64,000 nucleotides of DNA from Phyllobacterium sp. 628 (GTDB lineage: Bacteria > Pseudomonadota > Alphaproteobacteria > Rhizobiales > Rhizobiaceae). This document shows, in pieces, positions 19,071-28,409 of the stretch; the first letter of the stretch is position 1; each line of letters opens with the position of its first letter. The position numbers and the translations under genes were made by a program. Below the pieces are notes generated by a model, which saw nothing but the letters and a program-made list of their open reading frames with translations, was not told the DNA's origin and searched no databases. The stretch is from contig NZ_CP050301.1 in assembly GCF_014189505.1 (NCBI RefSeq), positions 379,501 to 443,500 on the forward strand, given 5' to 3'.

Positions 19071-20471
19071 ATGTCCGCCCTTCCAACCCCAAACGCCGCA
19101 CCAAAGCGTGCATGGCGTGATGAAATCATTGCGATGCTGGCCTTGAGCTGGCCGATGATTCTCACCAATCTTGCGCAGACCGCCATGACGGCGACTGATG
19201 TCATGATGATGGGCTGGATAGGTCCGCATACACTGGCGGCCGGTGCGCTTGGCACCAATCTCTATTATATGCCGATGATCTTCGGGCTTGGTCTCATGCT
19301 GGCGACATCGCCGATGATGGCACGCGAGCTCGGCCGCAACAGATTCGCTGTACGCGAAATCCGCCGCACAGTGCGTCAAGGCCTCTGGCTTGCTGTGACC
19401 ATTTCCATTCCGATCTGGTTTTTCCTCTGGAACACCCAGACAATCCTCACCGCCATGGGCCAGGATCCGGCGCTGGCGGCAGAAGCAGGCGCGTATGTCC
19501 GGGCATTGCAGTGGGCGGCTCTCCCGTTCTACTGCTACATCGTTGTCCGCTCCTTTATTGCAGCACTGGAGCGCCCGGGCTGGGCGCTGGTCATCGCAAT
19601 CCTAGCGGTTGCCTTCAACGCTTTGGCCAATTACTGCCTGATCTTCGGACATTTTGGTTTCCCCAAGCTTGGAATCGTCGGCTCCGGCATTGCAACAACG
19701 CTGTCGTCTTTTCTGATGTTTTTTGGCTTGGTGATTGTTGTTCTTCGCGACCCGCAGTTTCGCCGGTACCGGCTGTTCGGCCGGTTCTGGCGCGCCGACT
19801 GGCCCCGCTATGGCGAACTGCTGCGACTCGGCTTGCCGATTGCAGCGATCCTCAGTTTCGAAGTGACGATCTTCAACGCCGCTGCTTTCCTGATGGGGTT
19901 GATTGGTGCCGACTCGCTTGCCGCCCATGCCATTGCCATCCAGATCGCATCAATTAGCTTTATGGTTCCCCTTGGCTTTGGTCAGGCCGCCACGGTCCGC
20001 ATTGGCCGCGCTTACGGCGCTCAGGACAAGGATGGCATCAAGCGGGCAGGCTGGGTTGCCTTTGCCTCCGGAACGGGATTCATGGTTTTGACGGCGTCTC
20101 TGATGCTGCTCGTTCCATTGCAACTCATCCGTGCCTTTGTCGATATTCATGATCCAGCCAATGCACCGGTGATCTCGCTCGCCATATCATTTCTGGCCTT
20201 TGCCGCTCTGTTCCAGATTTTTGACGGCGCACAAGCGGTTGCCAGCGGTATGTTGCGCGGCCTGCACGATACAACCATACCAATGATCTATGCCGCCATT
20301 GCCTATTGGGGCATCGGTTTGCCGCTATCTATTGCGTTCGGTTTCTGGCTGAAATTGGAAGGCGCCGGTATCTGGCTTGGCCTGCTCTGCGGCCTTGCCG
20401 CCGCAGCAATATTGCTGATGAGCCGCTGGCTAAGTCGCGAGAAGCTGGGTATCGAAATTATCCACCGCTAG
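19071..20471 (+). CDS. MATE family multidrug efflux transporter
   Basis: A 466-residue inner-membrane Na+/H+-drug antiporter of the NorM branch, with 12 hydrophobic segments in two homologous halves. LSWPMILTNLAQTAMTATDVMMMGWIG opens the first half and LGLPIAAILSFEVTIFNAAAFLMGLIG the second. The ATG at 19071 has GGAAAG about 7 nt upstream; the TTG at 19032 is less likely. It is transcribed away from the antitoxin gene. Confidence 0.9.
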   Translation: MSALPTPNAAPKRAWRDEIIAMLALSWPMILTNLAQTAMTATDVMMMGWIGPHTLAAGALGTNLYYMPMIFGLGLMLATSPMMARELGRNRFAVREIRRTVRQGLWLAVTISIPIWFFLWNTQTILTAMGQDPALAAEAGAYVRALQWAALPFYCYIVVRSFIAALERPGWALVIAILAVAFNALANYCLIFGHFGFPKLGIVGSGIATTLSSFLMFFGLVIVVLRDPQFRRYRLFGRFWRADWPRYGELLRLGLPIAAILSFEVTIFNAAAFLMGLIGADSLAAHAIAIQIASISFMVPLGFGQAATVRIGRAYGAQDKDGIKRAGWVAFASGTGFMVLTASLMLLVPLQLIRAFVDIHDPANAPVISLAISFLAFAALFQIFDGAQAVASGMLRGLHDTTIPMIYAAIAYWGIGLPLSIAFGFWLKLEGAGIWLGLLCGLAAAAILLMSRWLSREKLGIEIIHR

Positions 20472-20551
20472 CCGCGTGGGTGGCTCGCGCTTAGCTAAGT
20501 TCAGAAAGCGCACCACGGAGAAGAGTGCTTTACGAGCTGCATTAATATCGT

Positions 20552-20675
20552 GCGTGGTTCGACAAGCTCACCGTGAGAGGGATGGATGGGCTGCACAGAG
20601 AATTTGGAAGATTGCAGAATACAGCTCCCTGCAACCCTTGCTCTCCCTCATGGTGAGCTTGTCGAACCACGCACG
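20552..20675. repeat. palindromic intergenic repeat, copy 3
   Basis: A 124-bp copy of the element seen at 7335 and 16727, with ends 20552-20575 and 20652-20675 complementary over 24 nt. The core resembles copy 1 (CTCCCTGCAA shared). It occupies most of the 216 bases between the MATE gene and the SDHAF4-like gene. Confidence 0.85.
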
Positions 20676-20687
20676 ATGCCCATGCAA

Positions 20688-20936
20688 TCAAAAATCGATC
20701 GTACGGCCCTTGATTTCCCAATCGCCAAACCGCACCGGATCTTTGCCGCCACGCCCGCCGATTTCGCGGGGCTGGTCATCCGGCTTGGCCTCCGCCTTGT
20801 GGCGTGCTTCCGCTTCCAGCAGAGCCCGCTGCGCTGCGGGCGGCAATTGGTCGAAAGGCTTGCTCGAAGATTGATCTTTTCCGTCAGTCTGCGGCGCCTC
20901 TGAGGTCTGATTGTTACTCATACTATTCAGGTCCAT
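20688..20936 (-). CDS. DUF1674 / SDHAF4-like succinate dehydrogenase assembly factor
   Basis: An 82-residue soluble protein, disordered and polar at the N-terminus, with the conserved DUF1674 C-terminus PREIGGRGGKDPVRFGDWEIKG ending in the typical Asp-Phe. Mitochondrial SDHAF4 helps flavinated SdhA assemble into complex II; a like role is inferred. No sdh genes lie in the window. Translation may begin at 20936 or at the inner ATG 20921; neither has a strong ribosome site. Confidence 0.82.
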   Translation of the reverse strand: MDLNSMSNNQTSEAPQTDGKDQSSSKPFDQLPPAAQRALLEAEARHKAEAKPDDQPREIGGRGGKDPVRFGDWEIKGRTIDF

Positions 20937-20938
20937 TA

Positions 20939-20967
20939 TTGAAGCTTGCTGTCAGAAACCCCATCAT
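20939..20967 (+). promoter_or_regulatory. sigma-32 (RpoH)-type promoter of htpX
   Basis: TTGAAG at 20939-20944, 14 bases, then CCCCAT at 20959-20964 reproduce the groE-type heat-shock promoter. The start would be near 20975, giving a leader of about 65 nt before htpX, a gene often under heat-shock control. Confidence 0.65.
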
Positions 20968-21038
20968 ATACCGGAAGACGTCAGATATAAAGGAATGGTC
21001 TTGATACTGGAAATGTTCACAATGCGGGGGATGAAACC

Positions 21039-22007
21039 ATGAATGTCATGCGCACGGGAATGCTGCTTGCCTTCATGACCGCCCTGTTCATGGGTGTTGG
21101 TTTTCTCATCGGCGGCACCGGCGGCATGTTGATTGCCCTTGTGGTTGCCACGGGCATGAATCTCTTCAGCTACTGGAATTCCGACAAGATGGTGCTGCGT
21201 ATGTACAACGCCGTCGACGTCGACCAGAAGAACGCGCCGGAATATTACGGCATCGTCAAAGACCTTGCTGCCCGTGCCGGTCTGCCGATGCCCCGCGTCT
21301 ATCTCATCGAAAATGATCAGCCGAATGCCTTTGCCACTGGCCGCAATCCGCAAAATGCTGCCGTGGCCGCCTCTACTGGTCTTTTGCGCGCGCTCACGCC
21401 GCAGGAAGTGGCCGCTGTCATGGCGCATGAACTAGCCCACGTTGAACACCGTGACACGCTGACCATGACCATTACTGCCACCCTTGCCGGTGCGATCTCC
21501 ATGCTTGGCAATTTTGCCATGTTCTTTGGCGGCAACCGCAACAACAACAATCCGCTCGGCTTTATCGGTATTCTCGTTGCCATGATCGTCGCGCCATTTG
21601 CTGCGATGCTCGTGCAGATGGCGATCAGCCGGACCCGTGAATATTCAGCCGACCGGCGCGGTGCCGAGATTTGCGGCAATCCGCTATGGCTGGCTTCCGC
21701 ACTCAACAAGATTGCCCGGGGCGCCAAGCAGATCGTCAATGAAGAGGCCGAGCGCAACCCGGCCTCCGCATCGCTGTTCATCATCAATCCGCTGAGCGGT
21801 AAGGGAACGGACAGTCTGTTCTCCACTCACCCGAGCACGGAAAACCGCATCGCGGCGCTGGAAGCCATGGTGGAAGAATTCCGCCAACAGCCAGCGGCGC
21901 AACAACAAGCCGCAACACCTGCAACTCCCGTTGAAGAAGACCCGCAGGATGAACCGCCATCCCCTTGGGGACGTGACGGCGCATCCCGCAAAGGTCCATG
22001 GTCATGA
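21039..22007 (+). CDS. htpX: membrane zinc metalloprotease HtpX
   Basis: A 322-residue M48 protease that degrades damaged inner-membrane proteins. Two N-terminal membrane segments precede the zinc site HELAH (in [13 protein letters not shown]), two more lie near 150-195, and the third ligand region is [11 protein letters not shown]. The last 40 residues are Gln/Ala/Pro-rich and variable. GGGGG lies about 8 nt before the ATG. It overlaps rsmB by 4 bases. Confidence 0.95.
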   Translation: MNVMRTGMLLAFMTALFMGVGFLIGGTGGMLIALVVATGMNLFSYWNSDKMVLRMYNAVDVDQKNAPEYYGIVKDLAARAGLPMPRVYLIENDQPNAFATGRNPQNAAVAASTGLLRALTPQEVAAVMAHELAHVEHRDTLTMTITATLAGAISMLGNFAMFFGGNRNNNNPLGFIGILVAMIVAPFAAMLVQMAISRTREYSADRRGAEICGNPLWLASALNKIARGAKQIVNEEAERNPASASLFIINPLSGKGTDSLFSTHPSTENRIAALEAMVEEFRQQPAAQQQAATPATPVEEDPQDEPPSPWGRDGASRKGPWS

Positions 22008-23377
22008 GTTCTGAGAGAAAACGTCCTTCAGGCAAAAAGCACAGCGCATCAAACTATATCGAAGCCGAAGACCGTCCAGGTCTGGCAGCGCGCCAATGCG
22101 CCACGCGGTTGCTGGGCGCTGTTATCGAAAAGCAGACATCGCTCGACGGGTTGACTGACAATGGCAATGGCCATCCGCAATATATGGCACTGGATGAGCG
22201 CGACCGTTCGCTCGTGCGTGCCATTTTGGGCGCAGCCCTGCGCAATCGCGGTACGATAGAGGCACTGATCGGCCAATTGATCGACCGGCCGCTGCCGGAA
22301 AATGCCGTGGCATTGCGCCATCTGCTGCATGTCGCGGCAGCACAGATTCTTTATTTGGACTTGCCTGACCGTGCCGCTGTCGATCTGGCCGTCACCGCCG
22401 CCAACAATGATCCGCGCAACCGTCGCTTTGCCTCTATGGTCAATGCTGTATTGCGCCGCCTGTCGCGGGAAAAAGACAGCATTGTTTCCGCTGCAAGCAA
22501 CGTCCCGGCCTGGTTTGAAGACAGTCTGATTGCCGCCTATGGCAAGGACAAGACCAAGGCCATTCTCGACATCCAGAGCAAGGAACCGCCGATTGACCTG
22601 ACCGTCAAAGGCGATCCGCAGGAATGGGCCGAGCGTCTTGGCGGCATAGCCCTGCCCACAGGTTCCGTTCGTATGGCGCAGGTTGATGGTGCACTGACCA
22701 GTCTTCCCGGCTTTGCCGAAGGCGACTGGTGGGTGCAGGATACGGCTGCAAGCCTGCCTGCCAAGCTCTTCGGTGACATCAAGGGTAAACGCGTTGCCGA
22801 TCTCTGCGCGGCGCCCGGCGGCAAGACAGCTCAGTTGGCGCAGGCCGGGGCGAAGGTTACGGCGCTTGATCTCTCGGCCAACCGCCTGAAGCGCCTGCGT
22901 TTAAATCTCGAACGCTTGCAACTGACGGCCGAAACTGTCGAAGCCAACCTTGCCGCCTACTCCCCCGATGAACTGTTCGATGCAGTCTTGCTCGATGCTC
23001 CTTGCTCTTCGACCGGTACAGTTCGGCGGCACCCTGATGTGCCATGGACAAAGTCACCTGCCGATATCCAGAAGCTGGCAACGCTACAGGCCAAACTGCT
23101 TGATCATGCGGTAGCTCTGGTTCGTCCCGGCGGTGTCGTGGTATTTTCCAATTGCTCACTTGATCCACTGGAAGGCGAAAAAGTTGCCAATGATCTGCTC
23201 GCCAAAAATCCGGCTATCGAATTGCTGCCCGTCACCAGGGATGAGGTCGGTGGCCTTGCCGAATTGATCAGTGATGAGGGCTATGTGCGCTCCACGCCAG
23301 CCGATCTTGCCAATGATGATCCGGCACTCTCCGGCATGGATGGATTCTTCGCGGCACGATTCCGCCGGAAACATTAA
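22004..23377 (+). CDS. rsmB: 16S rRNA (cytosine-967 C5) methyltransferase RsmB
   Basis: About 457 residues: an N-terminal NusB-like RNA-binding domain ([18 protein letters not shown] ... [19 protein letters not shown]) and a C-terminal Rossmann methyltransferase with [31 protein letters not shown] and the catalytic-region [12 protein letters not shown]. It shares ATGA with the end of htpX; the in-frame ATG at 21998 is an alternative. Co-transcription with htpX is likely. Confidence 0.92.
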   Translation: MSSERKRPSGKKHSASNYIEAEDRPGLAARQCATRLLGAVIEKQTSLDGLTDNGNGHPQYMALDERDRSLVRAILGAALRNRGTIEALIGQLIDRPLPENAVALRHLLHVAAAQILYLDLPDRAAVDLAVTAANNDPRNRRFASMVNAVLRRLSREKDSIVSAASNVPAWFEDSLIAAYGKDKTKAILDIQSKEPPIDLTVKGDPQEWAERLGGIALPTGSVRMAQVDGALTSLPGFAEGDWWVQDTAASLPAKLFGDIKGKRVADLCAAPGGKTAQLAQAGAKVTALDLSANRLKRLRLNLERLQLTAETVEANLAAYSPDELFDAVLLDAPCSSTGTVRRHPDVPWTKSPADIQKLATLQAKLLDHAVALVRPGGVVVFSNCSLDPLEGEKVANDLLAKNPAIELLPVTRDEVGGLAELISDEGYVRSTPADLANDDPALSGMDGFFAARFRRKH

Positions 23378-23562
23378 AATTGAATACTAAAATTTTAACT
23401 GTTTTGACTGCATAGTCCCGGTTTGTCGTCGACGAATTGAAGCCAGAACAATGATTTCAGGGTGCTGGAGCAAAAGCCCGCCGGACGGGAAATGTTTCGC
23501 GGAGGCGTGCAGAGGCGCCCTGAAGTGCGCCGTAACGCGGCGGAACGAGGAAATGCCGCGAG

Positions 23563-25272
23563 ATGGTCGCGTTTAGCGAAACACCGCAACTGTGGGGACT
23601 TGCGACAGCGCAATTATGGCGCCGTTTTCGCAGGCGCTTGCGCATGGGGCCGTTGTTTCGCTGGCGCTTTACCGGCTTTACCCCGGAACGTGTGCTGATC
23701 GCCCCACAGGATTTGCGCCCCGCCGACCCGCAACTGGCGGAAGAGTTTTACCACGGACGGTTTGCACTGGCTGGCCGCGTGGTCGAGACCGGTGGCCGCT
23801 CGCCTTTCATCGTCGAACCACCCAATCCGGCATGGCAGGCAGCCCTGCATAATTTCGGCTGGCTGCGCCATATGCGCGCCTCGGGCACCGAGCTTGCCAC
23901 TGCAAACGCCCGCGCGTTGCTCAGCGACTGGATAACCACCCATGGCCGCTCAATCGGCGGGCCCGCATGGACGCCTGAGGTCACTGCGCAGCGCATCATT
24001 GCGTGGTTGCAGCATTCCAGCCTCATTCTGGCCGGATCGGAACTGCGCGCCTATCGCCAGTTCATGCGCTCACTCGCCATGCAGGTCCGCTATCTCCGGA
24101 CCATGGCCGCTGTCATGGATGATGGCGAAGAGAAACTGCGGGCGCGCATTGCACTGGCATTCGCTGCTCTGGCTTTGCCGGTTTCAACCAACACCGGACG
24201 TTCGGCCCGGCGCAATCTCGAATTTGAACTGGTTCGCCAGATTCTGCCCGACGGCGGTCATATCTCGCGCAATCCGCTGACAGTGCTTGAATTGCTGGCT
24301 GATCTATTGCCGCTGCGCCAGACCTATGCCAGCGGCACGGAAGCGCCGCCCAAAGCGCTGATGGAAGCGATCGAGCGCATGCTGCCCGCCTTGCGTTTCT
24401 TCCGTCATCACGATGGCAATCTGGCGCTGTTCAACGGCGTCGGCGCGACCATGCCGGAACGGGTCATTGCTGTGCTGCGCCACGATGATATTGGCGGCCT
24501 GCCGCTCACCCACGCGCCGCATTCCGGCTACGAGCGGTTGTCGATGGATTCGACAACCATCATCGCCGATACGGGCCTCGCACCGCCGGTGACCGCATCG
24601 CGTGATGCCCATGCCGGCTGTCTGTCATTCGAGATGTCGTCCGGCCGCAACCGTTATGTCGTCAATGCTGGTGTTGACCGCTATGGCCCGGCGGAGTTTC
24701 GCCCGCTTGCCCGTTCCACCGCAGCGCATTCGACGGCAACGATCAACGACACCTCGTCCTGCCGTTTCAGCGCGACATCAGGCCTTTCGACCATGATCGG
24801 TACGCCAATCATAGCGGGACCGACAAAGGTCAATATCGAGCGCATCGAACGGCCCGGCGCCGTCGGCTTTGTTGCCAACCACAATGGCTATGTCCGCCCG
24901 TTCGGTATCTATCACGAACGCCAGATTGTCCTCTCGCACAATGGCAGCGTCATCGAGGGCATCGACAGCTTCTTCGCTGCCGGGCGGAATCCGTTGCGCG
25001 GCACGGGCCGTGAGAATGCCGTCATTCGCTTCCATCTTCACCCTTCAGTGAATGTCAGTGTCGATGACAACGGCCTGATCATCCTGCAGGTCGACAATGA
25101 TGATATCTGGATGTTCTCGGCAACGGTTCAGCCTTTTATCGAAGACTCCCTGTTTTTTGCCGGGTTCCGCGGGCCGGTGAAAACCCGCCAGATCTCGCTT
25201 TCGGTCAACGCCTCGCAGTTGCCGGAAGTCGAATGGCAGTTCACCCGGACGTCCCTCGGCGCATACGGCTAA
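23563..25272 (+). CDS. heparinase II/III family protein
   Basis: A 569-residue protein with an N-terminal alpha-helical part (LWRRFRRRLRMGPLFRWRF ... GGPAWTPEVTAQRIIAWLQHS) and a C-terminal beta-sandwich of the Hepar_II_III family (SRDAHAGCLSFEMSSGRNRYVVNAG). The N-terminal basic region lacks a convincing cleavable signal. It lies between rsmB and purH, a placement I recall in relatives. The substrate is unknown; uronic-acid polysaccharide lyase activity is only a family-level guess. The 185 bases before it show no clear feature. Confidence 0.82.
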   Translation: MVAFSETPQLWGLATAQLWRRFRRRLRMGPLFRWRFTGFTPERVLIAPQDLRPADPQLAEEFYHGRFALAGRVVETGGRSPFIVEPPNPAWQAALHNFGWLRHMRASGTELATANARALLSDWITTHGRSIGGPAWTPEVTAQRIIAWLQHSSLILAGSELRAYRQFMRSLAMQVRYLRTMAAVMDDGEEKLRARIALAFAALALPVSTNTGRSARRNLEFELVRQILPDGGHISRNPLTVLELLADLLPLRQTYASGTEAPPKALMEAIERMLPALRFFRHHDGNLALFNGVGATMPERVIAVLRHDDIGGLPLTHAPHSGYERLSMDSTTIIADTGLAPPVTASRDAHAGCLSFEMSSGRNRYVVNAGVDRYGPAEFRPLARSTAAHSTATINDTSSCRFSATSGLSTMIGTPIIAGPTKVNIERIERPGAVGFVANHNGYVRPFGIYHERQIVLSHNGSVIEGIDSFFAAGRNPLRGTGRENAVIRFHLHPSVNVSVDDNGLIILQVDNDDIWMFSATVQPFIEDSLFFAGFRGPVKTRQISLSVNASQLPEVEWQFTRTSLGAYG

Positions 25273-25278
25273 GTCTAT

Positions 25279-25298
25279 GGGATGGGGAAAACCATCCC
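25279..25298 (+). terminator. weak hairpin after the heparinase-like gene
   Basis: GGGATGG/CCATCCC form a 7-bp stem with a 6-nt loop 6 bases after the stop. The following sequence AATTATCC has no T run, so termination would be inefficient. Confidence 0.3.
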
Positions 25299-25398
25299 AA
25301 TTATCCTCAATATGCGATCGGAAGTAGGATTCCTTGGCAGCCTGTGCTAACCGGCTGTCAAAATCTCCCAAACTTTTCCGCTGAGGACGAATTCTCCC

Positions 25399-27015
25399 AT
25401 GGCCGTCACTGCAAAATCCATTCCCGCTCCCAATCTTTATCCCGTCAAGCGTGCCCTCATTTCGGTGTCCGACAAGACAGGCCTCACAGCGCTGGCCCAT
25501 GCGCTGCATCGCCATGGCGTTGAAATCCTCTCGACCGGCGGCACATCCAAGACCATTGCAGCCGAAGGCATTCCGGTTCGTGACGTGTCAGATATCACCG
25601 GCTTTCCCGAGATCATGGATGGCCGCGTCAAGACCCTGCACCCCAAGGTACATGGCGGCCTGCTGGCAGTGCGCGATGATCCTGAACATACCGAAGCTAT
25701 GAAGGCCCACGATATCGGCGCAATTGATCTGGTTGTGGTCAATCTTTATCCGTTCGAAGAGGTTCGTTATTCCGGCGCCGACTACGCCAATATCGTCGAG
25801 AATATCGATATTGGCGGCCCGGCCATGATCCGCGCCGCCGCCAAGAACCATGCCTATGTCGGCATCGTCACCGATACCGGCGATTATGACATGGTCATCG
25901 CCATGCTGGAAAAGCACGAGGGTTCCCTGCCCTATTCATTCCGCCAGAACCTTGCTGCCAAAGCCTATGCCCGTACGGCAACCTATGACGCTGCCATTTC
26001 CAATTGGTTTACCGAAGCCCTGATGACAGAAACGCCGTCGCGCCGTGCTATTGGCGGCCATCTGCATTCCGTTATGCGTTACGGCGAAAATCCGCACCAG
26101 TCCGCAGGCTTCTACCTGACCGGCGAAAAACGCCCCGGCGTTGCCACCGCAACCCAGTTGCAGGGCAAACAGCTTTCCTACAACAACATCAACGACACGG
26201 ACGCCGCCTTCGAGCTTGTTGCCGAATTCGACCCGGCGCGGACATCCGCCGTTGCCATCATCAAACACGCCAATCCTTGCGGCGTTGCTGAAGGCAAGTC
26301 ACTGAAGGAAGCCTATCTCAAGGCACTTGCCTGCGATCCCGTTTCAGCTTTTGGTGGCATCGTTGCGCTGAACAAAACGCTCGAAGCCGACGCAGCCGAG
26401 GAAATCGTCAAGGTTTTCACGGAAGTCATCATTGCTCCTGACGCAACACCGGAAGCGCAAGCCATCATCGCAGCCAAGAAGAACCTGCGTTTGCTGATCA
26501 CCGGCAGCCTGCCCGATCCGCGCGCATCCGGCATCACGGCAAAGACCGTGGCCGGCGGCATTCTGGTTCAATCGCGTGACAGCGGCGTGGTCGACGATCT
26601 TGAGCTCAAGGTGGTGACCAAGCGTGCGCCGACTGAACAGGAAATGATCGATCTGAAACTTGCTTTCCGCATCGCCAAGCATGTCAAGTCGAACGCCATC
26701 GTTTACGTCAAGGATGGCGCCGCCGTCGGTATCGGTGCCGGACAGATGAGCCGTGTGGACTCGGCCCGCATCGCCGCCCGCAAAGCGGAAGATGCAGCAG
26801 AAGCAGCCGGACAGGCAACACCGCTCACCAAAGGTTCCGTTGTCGCTTCTGACGCATTCTTCCCGTTTGCCGATGGCTTGCTGTCAGCGGTTGCGGCGGG
26901 AGCCACCGCCGTTATCCAGCCGGGCGGCTCCATGCGCGATGAGGATGTGATTGCTGCTGCCGATGAGCATGGCATTGCCATGGTCTTCACCGGCATGCGC
27001 CATTTCAGGCACTAG
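25399..27015 (+). CDS. purH: bifunctional AICAR formyltransferase / IMP cyclohydrolase
   Basis: A 538-residue enzyme catalysing the last two steps of purine synthesis. The N-terminal MGS-like cyclohydrolase domain begins [13 protein letters not shown] with STGGTSKTI and [13 protein letters not shown]; the C-terminal transformylase domain contains [20 protein letters not shown] and [10 protein letters not shown]. The 3' end overlaps the convergent MFS gene by 11 bases. Confidence 0.98.
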   Translation: MAVTAKSIPAPNLYPVKRALISVSDKTGLTALAHALHRHGVEILSTGGTSKTIAAEGIPVRDVSDITGFPEIMDGRVKTLHPKVHGGLLAVRDDPEHTEAMKAHDIGAIDLVVVNLYPFEEVRYSGADYANIVENIDIGGPAMIRAAAKNHAYVGIVTDTGDYDMVIAMLEKHEGSLPYSFRQNLAAKAYARTATYDAAISNWFTEALMTETPSRRAIGGHLHSVMRYGENPHQSAGFYLTGEKRPGVATATQLQGKQLSYNNINDTDAAFELVAEFDPARTSAVAIIKHANPCGVAEGKSLKEAYLKALACDPVSAFGGIVALNKTLEADAAEEIVKVFTEVIIAPDATPEAQAIIAAKKNLRLLITGSLPDPRASGITAKTVAGGILVQSRDSGVVDDLELKVVTKRAPTEQEMIDLKLAFRIAKHVKSNAIVYVKDGAAVGIGAGQMSRVDSARIAARKAEDAAEAAGQATPLTKGSVVASDAFFPFADGLLSAVAAGATAVIQPGGSMRDEDVIAAADEHGIAMVFTGMRHFRH

Positions 27016-28372
27016 GCTTGACAGGCACTGCAGCCGGATAGGGTGTTCGCAACAGAACGGCCAATCCGGCCAGCAGGAAGATAACAATCATCGCCATGCC
27101 GAGGCGTGGCGATCCGCTGACAGCCGTCACGGTAGCCACCACAAAGGGCGCGAGAAAACTCGTCGCACGGCCTGACAGCGCATAGATGCCGAAATATCGT
27201 CCTGCTTCATCAATCGATACGCTTCGCGCCATGTAGGAGCGCGAAGATGCTTGCACCGGTCCGAATGCCAGACCGATGAGCAGGCCAAACCCGATATAGG
27301 CCTTCTCGGCGGGCGTTCCGAACAGCCCGCCTGTATCCGCGCCTGGCAGCGGCCAATAACCAAACAGCGTATAGCCCGGTCCGGTCGAAACAATACCGAT
27401 AGTTGCGACGGTGAGCAGCACCAGCGAGATCACCACAACGACCTTAGAGCCAAGCATGGTGTCGAGACGGCTTGCGGCGACACAACCGAAAATCGCAACG
27501 ACGTTGAGGATAATCCCGTAAATACCGATTTCCGCCGTCGCCCAGCCGAACATGGTCGCCGCAAATGCACCACCGAGCGCGATCAGGGCATTGACGCCAT
27601 CCTGATAAATCATCCGCCCGACCAGAAACCGCAGAATGCCTGAACGCTGCCGCACCTCGCCAATGGTCGATTTCAGTTCAGCCAGCCCCATATGCACGGC
27701 CTTGCCAATAGGCTGACCCTTGCCGCTATCGGGTGTAAACAGGAACATCGGCAGGACGAAAACCAGATACCAGAGCGCCGACAGCGGGCCGGTAGCCCGA
27801 TCACCTTCGCTTGCAGCGGGATCAAGCCCAAGGATCGGGTTCAATCCCAGCATGGTCTTGCCGGTTTCGGGCGAACCCGCCATGAACGCAACCACGAAGA
27901 TCAGAACAATCATGCCGCCGAGATAGCCAAGTCCCCAAGCCATGTTGGAGATGCGGCCAATATCTTTTTCCGGCACCAGCCGCGGCATCATCGAGTCGTT
28001 GAAGACGATGGAAAATTCCGCCGCTATCGAGGCCAGCGAAAAGAAGATCAGCGGGATGATGAGGTTTGAACCGGGTGCCGCAAACCACAACATGGTCAGC
28101 GCGAAAATCTGGATGATGGCGAAGAAGCCGATCCAGGGTTTTCGTGCACCGGTTTGATCGGCGATCGATCCAAGGATCGGTGACAGCACCGCAATGATCA
28201 GCCCGGATATGGCAATGCCATAACCCCAGGCAGCTTGCCCGGTGGCAGGATCGCTCGCCATCCGCGCCACGAAATAGGGACCGAAAATGAAGGTCGTGAC
28301 AACCGTGAAGAACGGCTGTGCCGCCCAGTCGAAGAGCATCCATCCCCAGATGCCCCGTTTCGACACAGCCAT
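27005..28372 (-). CDS. MFS transporter, UMF1/Atg22-like family
   Basis: A 455-residue inner-membrane transporter with about 12 segments. The start [28 protein letters not shown] is the hallmark of the UMF1 (vacuole effluxer Atg22-like) family; [11 protein letters not shown] gives the loop 2-3 signature. Substrate unknown, with amino acid export suggested by the eukaryotic relatives only. The stop lies inside the end of purH on the other strand. It is 37 bases after gdh on the same strand and may be co-transcribed. Confidence 0.85.
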   Translation of the reverse strand: MAVSKRGIWGWMLFDWAAQPFFTVVTTFIFGPYFVARMASDPATGQAAWGYGIAISGLIIAVLSPILGSIADQTGARKPWIGFFAIIQIFALTMLWFAAPGSNLIIPLIFFSLASIAAEFSIVFNDSMMPRLVPEKDIGRISNMAWGLGYLGGMIVLIFVVAFMAGSPETGKTMLGLNPILGLDPAASEGDRATGPLSALWYLVFVLPMFLFTPDSGKGQPIGKAVHMGLAELKSTIGEVRQRSGILRFLVGRMIYQDGVNALIALGGAFAATMFGWATAEIGIYGIILNVVAIFGCVAASRLDTMLGSKVVVVISLVLLTVATIGIVSTGPGYTLFGYWPLPGADTGGLFGTPAEKAYIGFGLLIGLAFGPVQASSRSYMARSVSIDEAGRYFGIYALSGRATSFLAPFVVATVTAVSGSPRLGMAMIVIFLLAGLAVLLRTPYPAAVPVKPSA

Positions 28373-28409
28373 CGCGTTTCCTTCCCTGATCCAGCCCCCC
28401 TACTCTTGT

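Noticed and set aside
18890-19113. A toxin partner for the antidote gene
   Set aside because: The only minus-strand frame (66 codons at 18913-19113) is antisense to the MATE start and has no RelE/HigB pattern.
23395-23698. Small frames before the heparinase-like gene
   Set aside because: They overlap on both strands in a GC-rich stretch and none has a ribosome site or recognisable product.
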